A DNA stretch of 11,177 bases. Source: Clostridiales bacterium (GTDB taxonomy: Bacteria > Bacillota > Clostridia > Christensenellales > Pumilibacteraceae). The translations under genes and the position numbers were made by a program. The notes under the pieces were generated by a model that worked only from the letters and a program-made list of their open reading frames with translations, was not told the DNA's origin and did not search any database. The DNA is taken from assembly GCA_029069015.1 (NCBI GenBank), contig JAIEBL010000193.1, positions 1-11,177 on the forward strand, written 5' to 3'. How positions within the stretch are numbered: the first letter of the stretch is position 1; every line of letters starts with the position of its first letter. This document shows positions 1 through 6,395 of this stretch, piece by piece.

Positions 1-582
1 TACGGCGGCAGCGTGACGGTAAACGGGACCCAACTTACGTCGTCGCAGGAATGGGATTACACCGAGTCGAATAACAACGCGGCATACCGCCCGTCGGGTG
101 CGGGGCAGAATGCGATTGCCTGGATGAGCGATACCGCAAGCGGCGACTTTACGCTTTCCGTAGACTATACGGTCACGTCGTCTACCGACACCGATCCGAA
201 CGGCGGTTTCGCGATCTCCGACGGTACGACGACATATTACGTATTCCTGCTCGGCAACGGCGTGCGCATTATCGACGCGACGCACAACTTGGGTTGGCAG
301 AACCGTACTTACAACGCCTTCAATTCGGCGATATCGGGTAGTGTCGTCGGCAAAACGATCACGCTGACGCTTTCCCGTACGGACGGCGTCTGGACGTTCA
401 CCGCCACCTACGGCAGCGAAACGATCACCCAAACGCTCGATAACCTGACGGCTTCGTGGGGAGGCGCTAACCAAACGTTTGAGGACTTCGCTTTGCCGAG
501 CGGCGAGGTTGCGATCGGATTGACGGCAAGCGATATTGCCGTTGCATATGAAAACATTTCGCTTGAAACGGTGAATGAATAA
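1..582 (+). CDS. C-terminal part of a beta-rich, probably secreted or surface protein (5' truncated)
   Basis: The reading frame is open from the first base, so the gene begins upstream; the GTG at 13 is only the first possible start inside the window and is not a credible one, as no ribosome binding site precedes it. The visible ~193 residues are rich in Thr, Ser, Gly, Asn and aromatic residues and poor in Lys, typical of extracellular beta-sandwich domains. The pattern (GDFTLSVDYTV, then a Gly-rich FAISDGTTTYYVFLLG stretch, then LTLSRTDGVWTFTA, then GEVAIGLTAS near the end) resembles a concanavalin/LamG-like jelly roll. Its strand order is reminiscent of the second module of the repeats in the next gene, so the two proteins may be distant paralogues. 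There is no LPXTG sorting signal at the C-terminus, which ends SLETVNE. It ends 20 nt before the next start, so they are probably co-transcribed. Exact function unknown; glycan or surface binding is a guess. Confidence 0.7.
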   Translation, partial: YGGSVTVNGTQLTSSQEWDYTESNNNAAYRPSGAGQNAIAWMSDTASGDFTLSVDYTVTSSTDTDPNGGFAISDGTTTYYVFLLGNGVRIIDATHNLGWQNRTYNAFNSAISGSVVGKTITLTLSRTDGVWTFTATYGSETITQTLDNLTASWGGANQTFEDFALPSGEVAIGLTASDIAVAYENISLETVNE

Positions 583-592
583 CACCGGATAT

Positions 593-599
593 GGAGGGG
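593..599 (+). promoter_or_regulatory. Ribosome binding site deciding the start of the repeat lipoprotein
   Basis: GGAGGGG lies 3 nt before the ATG at 603 (GGAGG ends 5 nt before it). It overlaps the alternative in-frame ATG at 591, so that upstream ATG cannot be served by this site. The start at 603 also gives a textbook signal peptide beginning MKKAK. Confidence 0.75.
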
Positions 600-602
600 A
601 AA

Positions 603-3600
603 ATGAAAAAAGCAAAACTATGGATTCTCTTATTGTGCGTTGCGGTTCTGGCAGGTGCGGCGGTCGCTTGCGGCGATAAAACGTTGACGGTTTCTTTAAG
701 CGCATCCGAACTGTCGGTGCAAGCGGGCAGTTCTGCCGCACTGAGCGTTTCGGTGAGCGACGGCAGTGCGGTGACTTGGTCGAGCAGCGACCCGTCCGTG
801 GCGTATTATGAGGACGGTGCGGTGCACGGCATTTCTCCGGGGACGGCGGTGTTGACCGCTTCGGCAGGTAGCGCATCCGCCGAATGTAAGGTCACGGTTA
901 CGTCCAAACCGGTCGTTACGCCCGACAACGTTGTCGTTACGATCGGCTCTACCGCGCTCGAATTGGAGCCGGAAAATTCGGCTACGCTGACGGCGGGCGT
1001 GCGTATCAACGGCGCAGGCTCGGATAAAACGGTTTCCTGGACGACGTCCGACCCGTGCGTGACGCTCTCTACCGACGGCAATACCGCAACCGTCACCGCG
1101 GTTTCCGACGGTACGGCAAAGGTCAGAGCAGTGTACGACGGCGAGTACGCCGAGTGTACGGTTACCGTGGTGGCGCTTAATAATGTCATCATTACGGTCA
1201 ACGGCCATAAAATGGGAACGACGGCGCCCATAAGCGGCGGCACGGTGACGCTCGTGAATGCGGAAAACCCGAACGATAAAAAAGTAAATCTTGCCGTATC
1301 GGGTACAGGCACGGTAGAAGCAAGATTGCGCCCGATTGCCGCCACGTATAAGGTAACGTATACGCCCGAGAGCGGCTCGAACGAGCAGTACTACGACGGG
1401 CAGATTACGCTCGCGAGCGACTCGACGGCGGCACAAGTTACGCTCGAATACAAGCGGTTTACGCAGTATATGACAAACGGTTGGGGCGATTATAATAATA
1501 ACGATCAATCGAACGCCAACGACGCGAACCCTACGATTACGGTTAAAAGCGGAAGCTTCTTAGACGTTCTTTCGACTGCCTACTACGTCAACGTTTCCGC
1601 CTCTTTATGGGTCAAAGGGCAACAAAGCAATCATAGTAACAAAGTGCACGGCATTGCCCTCGTATTTGACGACGGCAAGTGTGTGTCGTACCGTGTAATG
1701 AACCCCGGCGGCTCCGGAACGTATACGTTTCAGAAGGATGCCGGCGACGTATACGGACGCGCGGCTATCGGCGCCGCAGTAAACAATCTGTATAAAGCGA
1801 GCGCCACCGAAAATTCCACGGCTTTCAATGCAATCGAGAGCAGTGACGGCTATCAAGTGACGGTCAAAAAGATCGGCGATACGGTCGCACTGTACCTCGG
1901 CGGAAGCAACGTTCAGGTCCCGCTTTCCAGATTTACGTTGTCCGGGGACTATGCGGACAAAGCGGTCAAAGTCGGGTTCTATGTTGGGAATACCGCGGAA
2001 AACTCGACTTGGAAATTCGATATTGAAGAAATCGAGTCGATTACGCCCGCGACTCCATACGTTGCCGTGACGGTCAAAGGGCATAAGATGGGCGAAATCA
2101 TAGATGCCGCCGGCAATGCAACACTGACCAACGTTGCCGATGCAAACGATAAGGAGTTGGCAACGCTTGACGCTAACGGCACGGCAACGTACAGCTTGCA
2201 GAGGGGCGCTACCTATAAAGTAACGCTTGCGAACTACCGCGACGGGGAAATCACGGTGGGTGAAAGTGCGACGACTGCACAAGTCACGCTCGAATACAAG
2301 CGGTTCGATTACTGGACAGGTTGGGATACGGAGTCCCATGACTATACACACGTTAATGATGAGACTCCTACTGTCAGCATGAATGCTGCCGATAAAATGG
2401 TTAACGTCCGTTCGACGGACTCCTACAACAACGTTGCTGTGTCTATGTGGGTCAAAGCCGCCGACCATATGCGTGACGACAAACTTTACGGCATAGGCGT
2501 CATGATTGACGGCGTGAAGGGTACGGCGAATCGCAACTGCGTTGTCGAATACCGTATGACGTACAGCGGCGGCAATTATTACTTCAAAAGACATCATGCA
2601 GATGAAGCGTATGGTAATGATGCTTTTGCTTCTGCCGCGGACTTAATAACGATCGCTAACAGCGGGGATACTGCCGCGGCTTTCAATGCAATCCATACCG
2701 GCGCGGACGGCTATCAGGTTACGGTCAAAAAGATAGGCAACGTAGTAGCGCTCTACCTTGGCGGAAGTAACGTTCAGGTTCCTCTTTCCGAATTTACGTT
2801 GACCGGGGACTATGCAAACAAGACGGTCAGAGTCGGGTTCTATTGCAGAGGAATAAAAGCAAACGCAGCCGTGAAATTCGATATTCAAGACCTCGGCGAA
2901 GTTGCGTCCGCGACCCAAGACGTTGCAGTGACCGTTAAAGGGCATAAGGCGGGCGAAACCGTAGATATCGGCTCTGCAACGCTGACCAACGTTGCCGATA
3001 CAACCGATACGGTAACGCTTGGCGAGAGCACGGTGACCTTGAAAAAGGTTGCTACCTACAAAGTGACGGCTACGGGCTACAACGACGGTTATATCACGGT
3101 GAACGAAAATGCTACGACGGCAACGACCACGCTCGAATACGTGCGGTTTGGGAAGCTCAGTTGGGAAAATGAATTTAAGCAGCTTGACTTATCACACGTC
3201 AACGACGCAGAACCCTATGTCGGCGTAGGCGGTAGCGAAAACGGTTTGCTTAACGTTCTTTCGAAGGATTCCTACAACGACGTGTCCATGTCCTTCTGGG
3301 TCAACGGTAATAACACTTCGTGGGGCAATAAGCTTCAAGGTGTGACTATTGTATTTAATGCCACTACATGTTTGTCATTCCGCTTATTATACGCGAGCAA
3401 CACATATACTTTCGTGGAATATACAGGTGATGATTATGGTCTCAATAGTGCCTTTACAGCGCAAAAAACAGTATATGAGGCAAGTGCCAGCGACCATTCC
3501 GATGTCTTCAATAAAATCCAAAGCGCCGGAGGTTGCCTGGTGACACTTAAAAAGGTTGGGAATACAATCGGGTTGTATATTGATGAAAACGCTACGGCGT

Positions 3601-3737
3601 CAAGTACAGTTGACCTAAGTACTTTTTCCGGTGGGGCATATAAAGACCAATCGGTTAAAGTCGGATTCTATGTTAGAGGTGCAAAGGCAAACACGACCTG
3701 GAAATTCGATATTACAGATCTTTCAACCGCTGCATAA
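603..3737 (+). CDS. Large BIG2-domain lipoprotein with three tandem two-module repeats
   Basis: A 1044-residue surface protein. Residues 1-23 form a lipoprotein-type signal: Lys at 2, 3 and 5, a hydrophobic core, then A-V-A-C with the candidate lipidated Cys23 (Ala rather than Leu at -3 makes the lipobox non-ideal). Residues ~27-100 and ~110-190 are two bacterial Ig-like group 2 (BIG2) domains, with the typical V-T/S-W-S/T-S-S/T-D-P and later G-T-A-V/K signatures. From residue 195 three repeats of 292, 287 and 271 residues follow. Each has a ~95-residue module starting V-x-V-T-V-K/N-G-H-K and ending T-L-E-Y-x-R-F, and a ~190-residue module containing N-V-x-x-S-x-W-V, Y-Q-V-T-V-K-K-x-G and V-K-V-G-F-Y before W/V-K-F-D-I. 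The first module resembles carboxypeptidase-regulatory or PEGA-like sandwiches, the second a LamG/jelly-roll fold; both are fold guesses. No catalytic motif and no sortase signal are visible. Position ahead of the glycosidases suggests glycan binding or scaffolding. Confidence 0.88.
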   Translation: MKKAKLWILLLCVAVLAGAAVACGDKTLTVSLSASELSVQAGSSAALSVSVSDGSAVTWSSSDPSVAYYEDGAVHGISPGTAVLTASAGSASAECKVTVTSKPVVTPDNVVVTIGSTALELEPENSATLTAGVRINGAGSDKTVSWTTSDPCVTLSTDGNTATVTAVSDGTAKVRAVYDGEYAECTVTVVALNNVIITVNGHKMGTTAPISGGTVTLVNAENPNDKKVNLAVSGTGTVEARLRPIAATYKVTYTPESGSNEQYYDGQITLASDSTAAQVTLEYKRFTQYMTNGWGDYNNNDQSNANDANPTITVKSGSFLDVLSTAYYVNVSASLWVKGQQSNHSNKVHGIALVFDDGKCVSYRVMNPGGSGTYTFQKDAGDVYGRAAIGAAVNNLYKASATENSTAFNAIESSDGYQVTVKKIGDTVALYLGGSNVQVPLSRFTLSGDYADKAVKVGFYVGNTAENSTWKFDIEEIESITPATPYVAVTVKGHKMGEIIDAAGNATLTNVADANDKELATLDANGTATYSLQRGATYKVTLANYRDGEITVGESATTAQVTLEYKRFDYWTGWDTESHDYTHVNDETPTVSMNAADKMVNVRSTDSYNNVAVSMWVKAADHMRDDKLYGIGVMIDGVKGTANRNCVVEYRMTYSGGNYYFKRHHADEAYGNDAFASAADLITIANSGDTAAAFNAIHTGADGYQVTVKKIGNVVALYLGGSNVQVPLSEFTLTGDYANKTVRVGFYCRGIKANAAVKFDIQDLGEVASATQDVAVTVKGHKAGETVDIGSATLTNVADTTDTVTLGESTVTLKKVATYKVTATGYNDGYITVNENATTATTTLEYVRFGKLSWENEFKQLDLSHVNDAEPYVGVGGSENGLLNVLSKDSYNDVSMSFWVNGNNTSWGNKLQGVTIVFNATTCLSFRLLYASNTYTFVEYTGDDYGLNSAFTAQKTVYEASASDHSDVFNKIQSAGGCLVTLKKVGNTIGLYIDENATASSTVDLSTFSGGAYKDQSVKVGFYVRGAKANTTWKFDITDLSTAA
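1185..2060 (+). repeat. Intragenic protein repeat 1 of 3
   Basis: Codes for residues 195-486 of the lipoprotein. It starts VIITVNGHKMG, has the junction TLEYKRF between its two modules, and ends near KFDIEEIE. The segment 1845-1982 matches 2706-2843 of repeat 2 at about 83% of bases (23 mismatches in 138, counted by hand, no gaps). Confidence 0.85.
2061..2921 (+). repeat. Intragenic protein repeat 2 of 3
   Basis: Codes for residues 487-773. It starts VAVTVKGHKMGE and repeats the TLEYKRF junction: bases 2277-2305 equal 1431-1459 of repeat 1 except for one base. It ends near KFDIQDLGE. Nucleotide similarity to repeat 1 points to a relatively recent duplication or ongoing gene conversion. Confidence 0.85.
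2922..3734 (+). repeat. Intragenic protein repeat 3 of 3 (diverged)
   Basis: Codes for residues 774 to the C-terminus. It starts VAVTVKGHKAGE, with junction TLEYVRF and end KFDITDLSTAA. It shares V-R-G-A-K-A-N with the C-R-G-I-K-A-N of repeat 2 but lacks the G-S-N-V-Q-V-P-L segment of repeats 1 and 2. Its later part is visibly A+T richer (24 G+C in the 60 bases 3361-3420). Confidence 0.8.
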
Positions 3738-3746
3738 ACCAAAAAG

Positions 3747-3753
3747 AAAGGAG
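3747..3753 (+). promoter_or_regulatory. Ribosome binding site supporting the GTG start at 3764
   Basis: AAAGGAG lies 10 nt before the GTG at 3764. No ATG follows in frame before the conserved N-terminal strand MKITILGT, so this site decides the GTG start. The spacing is at the long end of normal. Confidence 0.65.
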
Positions 3754-3763
3754 CTACACGCCT

Positions 3764-4612
3764 GTGAAAATTACGATATTGGGGACGGCTGCCTGCGAGG
3801 GTATTCCCGCCATGTTTTGCAACTGTGATACTTGCCGCAAGGCTGCCGCCCTCGGCGGGCGAGAGCTTCGCACACGCTCGCAAGCGCTCGTTGACGACGA
3901 TTTGCTGATTGATTTTCCGGCAGACACTTATATGCACGTGCTCAGAGAGGGATTTGATTTGTCGCGCATCGACAGCTTGCTCATTACGCACTCGCATCCC
4001 GATCACTTATATCCCGACGATCTCACGAACCGTGACGACGGATTGTCGCACAATCGGACGGCGCCCAAGCTGACCGTATACGGCAGCGACTTCGTTGCCG
4101 ATCGATTGGAGCGGGAATTTCCCGCCCATCTGCCGCTAAGGGCGAACGTCGGCATTCGGCGGGTGAAGGCGTACGAGCCGATTGCGATCGGCAAGTATAC
4201 GGTCACGCCGCTTCCCGCCGTACATACGTTACCGCCCGAGCAAGGCTTACTATATCTGATCGAGAAGGGTGGCGAAACGTTTCTCTACGGGCTTGACACC
4301 TATTTTCCGGAAGACGGCGTAACGGAATATCTCGTCTCGCACGGTAAAAAAGTGGATATTGCTTGCTTAGACTGTACGCGCGGATTGGAAGAGGCGGACA
4401 AGGGCAGACACATGAACGCCGATATGGTCGTCCGCTTAACGGACCTGCTGCGAAAGAAAGGCGTCTTTACTGCCAAAACCGCGGTGATCGCCACGCACTT
4501 TTCGCATAACGGCAAAGCGCTGCATGGCGACTTGGAAGCGCGGCTTGGTGCCCACGGCATTGCGGTCGCATACGACGGCATGAAAGTTACGACCGGGAGA
4601 CAGGATGAATAG
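3764..4612 (+). CDS. PhnP-like metallo-beta-lactamase-fold hydrolase
   Basis: 282 residues, no signal peptide, so cytoplasmic. The metal-binding signature H-S-H-P-D-H is at residues 76-81; further ligands expected in this fold appear as His154 (P-A-V-H), Asp178 (Y-G-L-D-T) and His245 (A-T-H-F-S-H). The N-terminal G-I-P-A followed by C19-x-C21-x-x-C24, together with His248, matches the structural zinc site of E. coli PhnP (a C-x-C-x-x-C plus the second His of H-I-S-H). The end Y-D-G-M-K-V also matches PhnP's F-D-G-M-E-I, and His216 sits in R-H-M-N as in PhnP's N-H-C-D. E. coli PhnP is a phosphoribosyl cyclic phosphodiesterase of the C-P lyase pathway (252 residues), but no other phn gene is here, so the true substrate is open: a cyclic sugar phosphate, another phosphodiester, or a lactone. 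The stop overlaps the next gene by 8 nt, implying translational coupling to the GH127-like gene. Confidence 0.88.
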   Translation: MKITILGTAACEGIPAMFCNCDTCRKAAALGGRELRTRSQALVDDDLLIDFPADTYMHVLREGFDLSRIDSLLITHSHPDHLYPDDLTNRDDGLSHNRTAPKLTVYGSDFVADRLEREFPAHLPLRANVGIRRVKAYEPIAIGKYTVTPLPAVHTLPPEQGLLYLIEKGGETFLYGLDTYFPEDGVTEYLVSHGKKVDIACLDCTRGLEEADKGRHMNADMVVRLTDLLRKKGVFTAKTAVIATHFSHNGKALHGDLEARLGAHGIAVAYDGMKVTTGRQDE

Positions 4613-6395
4613 TTGTTTTATGCAAGCACGGTACAACGGACTTGCCGATGATTACGCGCGGTATATAGAGAAGAAACAACTGTGTGACGTTTCGCTGTGG
4701 CAAAAATTTGTCAAGGTGTTCGTTGACCGCTCGGATATTGCCGACGACGGTTGGCGAAGCGAATATTTCGGCAAAATGATGCGCGGCGGGTGCATGACGT
4801 ATGCCTATACGCAAAACGAGGAACTGTATACCGTGCTTACGGGCGCGGTACTCGGCTTACTGAAAACGCAGGATAACTGTGGGCGTATTTCGGGCTACGA
4901 TACGGCACACGAGTTCCGCGGTTGGGACGTTTGGGGCAGAAAGTACGTGCTTGTGGGGCTGTGCTACTATTACGGAATTTGCCGCGATAAAGCGCTGAAA
5001 GAAAGGATATTGCAAGCCATGCGCCGTCACGCCGATTACGTGGTGGAAAAGATAGGCGAGGGCGCGGGGCAAATAAGTATAACGGATACGAGCAAATGGT
5101 GGGGCGGCGTCAACTCTTGCACCGTGCTCGAACCGATGATACAGCTGTATAAGCTCACGGGCGAAGAAAGATACAAAGCATTCGCCGAATACGTCATTTC
5201 CACGGGCGGATGCCGCGACGGAAATCTTATAGAATGTGTAGAAGGCGGCAAGATGCCGCACGAATTCCCCGAAGTAAAGGCATACGAAACGATGTCTTTC
5301 TTCGAGGGAATTTTGGCATATTACGAAATAAGCGGCGAAAAGCGGTATCTGGACGTCGTGAAAAAGTTCGCCGAAGCCGTAGCCGAGAGCGACATCACGG
5401 TGATCGGTTGCGCGGGCTGCACGCACGAGCTTTTCGATCATTCGACACAGAGGCAGACCGAATATTCGGAAACGATCATGCAGGAAACGTGCGTAACGGT
5501 AACGTGGATGCGCCTTTGCGCAAGACTGTGGGAGAACACGTTCGACGCAAAATATATGGACCGCATAGAGCAGTCTGCATTGAACGCGTTTTACGGCAGT
5601 ATCAACACGTATGAATTGCCGTGTTACAGCTTCGAGAAAAAGACGCTTACGCCGGCTTTGCCCTTTGACAGTTACAGTCCGCTGTACAATAACGTGCGCG
5701 GACGCGGCGTGGGCGGGTTCAAGCAATTTCCCGAGGGCGGCAACTACGGCTGCTGCGCGTGTATCGGCGCGGCGGGCACGGCGCTCTATCCGCTGTATGC
5801 GTTCGTTCTGCGCGAAAACACGCTGTATGCGAATTTCTATTTGCAAGGCGAAGCGCAGGCGGTATTGCCGAGCGGGCAGAGCGTAAGCGTAGAGTGCAAG
5901 ACCGACTATCCGGCAAGCGGTGCGATTTGTTTGCGCGTCACGCTCTCTTCGCCCGCGAAATTCGAACTTTCGTTGCGCATACCCGATTGGTGCGAGAACG
6001 CCACGCTTACCGTTGACGGGAAAACGGAAACGGTACAAAGCGGTTACGTGAAGATAGAAAAGGAGTGGCGTAGCGGCGATGCGGTACAACTGAATTTGCC
6101 CGCAGTATTAAAAGAAATTCGCAAAAACGGCAAAACGGCGTTCACGTTCGGCGCGCTTACGCTTGCGCGCGACGAAGGGAAAGAGAGCGGTGACATAACC
6201 GAAGCCTTTACGCCAAAGCGTAACGGCGACGACCTTGTGTACACTGTCGAGCGAGCCGAAAAAGGCGAACAGCTACGCATACGGCTTACTTGCAAAGACA
6301 ACAAAGAGATACTGCTTACCGACTATGCGTCCTGCGGCAAGAACTGGGCGGCAGAGCGCAACCGCATAACGGTGTGGCATAAGGAGAAAATATGA
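4605..6395 (+). CDS. GH127-like (DUF1680) glycoside hydrolase, putative beta-L-arabinofuranosidase
   Basis: 596 residues, without a signal peptide, so probably acting on imported oligosaccharides. The start ATG has GGGAG at 4595-4599, 5 nt upstream, and lies inside the end of the previous gene. Residues ~45-400 form an (alpha/alpha)6 barrel of the DUF1680 type (H-E-F-R-G-W-D-V-W-G near 102-111; W-W-G-G-V-N-S-C near 165). In Bifidobacterium HypBA1, a zinc-bound cysteine is the nucleophile and the ligands are Glu-x-Cys plus a Cys-Cys pair. The equivalents here are Glu294-Thr-Cys296 and Cys383-Cys384, so the catalytic centre appears intact. After the pair the sequence reads ACIGAAG instead of the C-C-P-x-N more often seen, suggesting a subgroup. 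The C-terminal beta domains carry L-R-I-P-D-W (458-463) and the W-R-S-G-D-A-V segment typical of the family. GH146 is the main alternative. Sugar specificity is inferred from family. Confidence 0.87.
   Translation: MNSCFMQARYNGLADDYARYIEKKQLCDVSLWQKFVKVFVDRSDIADDGWRSEYFGKMMRGGCMTYAYTQNEELYTVLTGAVLGLLKTQDNCGRISGYDTAHEFRGWDVWGRKYVLVGLCYYYGICRDKALKERILQAMRRHADYVVEKIGEGAGQISITDTSKWWGGVNSCTVLEPMIQLYKLTGEERYKAFAEYVISTGGCRDGNLIECVEGGKMPHEFPEVKAYETMSFFEGILAYYEISGEKRYLDVVKKFAEAVAESDITVIGCAGCTHELFDHSTQRQTEYSETIMQETCVTVTWMRLCARLWENTFDAKYMDRIEQSALNAFYGSINTYELPCYSFEKKTLTPALPFDSYSPLYNNVRGRGVGGFKQFPEGGNYGCCACIGAAGTALYPLYAFVLRENTLYANFYLQGEAQAVLPSGQSVSVECKTDYPASGAICLRVTLSSPAKFELSLRIPDWCENATLTVDGKTETVQSGYVKIEKEWRSGDAVQLNLPAVLKEIRKNGKTAFTFGALTLARDEGKESGDITEAFTPKRNGDDLVYTVERAEKGEQLRIRLTCKDNKEILLTDYASCGKNWAAERNRITVWHKEKI

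Noticed and set aside
591..602. Earlier in-frame ATG for the lipoprotein at 591
   Set aside because: The only good ribosome binding site (593-599) overlaps it, and starting there puts an acidic Glu ahead of the signal peptide; 603 is better.
696..2597. Long - strand open frames (696-1508 and 1605-2597) opposite the lipoprotein
   Set aside because: Repetitive, Thr/Ser/Gly-rich sense codons leave the antisense frames open; the translations are Arg/His-rich and show no family features.
1185..3734. Tandem repeat pattern as a possible CRISPR or satellite array
   Set aside because: The period is over 800 bases, the reading frame is kept, and the similarity is mainly at the protein level, so it is a domain repeat.
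3738..3763. Possible terminator or promoter between the lipoprotein and PhnP-like genes
   Set aside because: The 26-base gap holds only an A-rich stretch and the ribosome binding site; no stem-loop or -10/-35 pair fits.
4857..6089. 410-codon open frame on the - strand
   Set aside because: It lies wholly within the GH127-like gene, which has intact catalytic motifs. Its predicted protein is rich in Arg, His and Ala with no recognisable domain, the usual shadow of a G+C-biased codon pattern.
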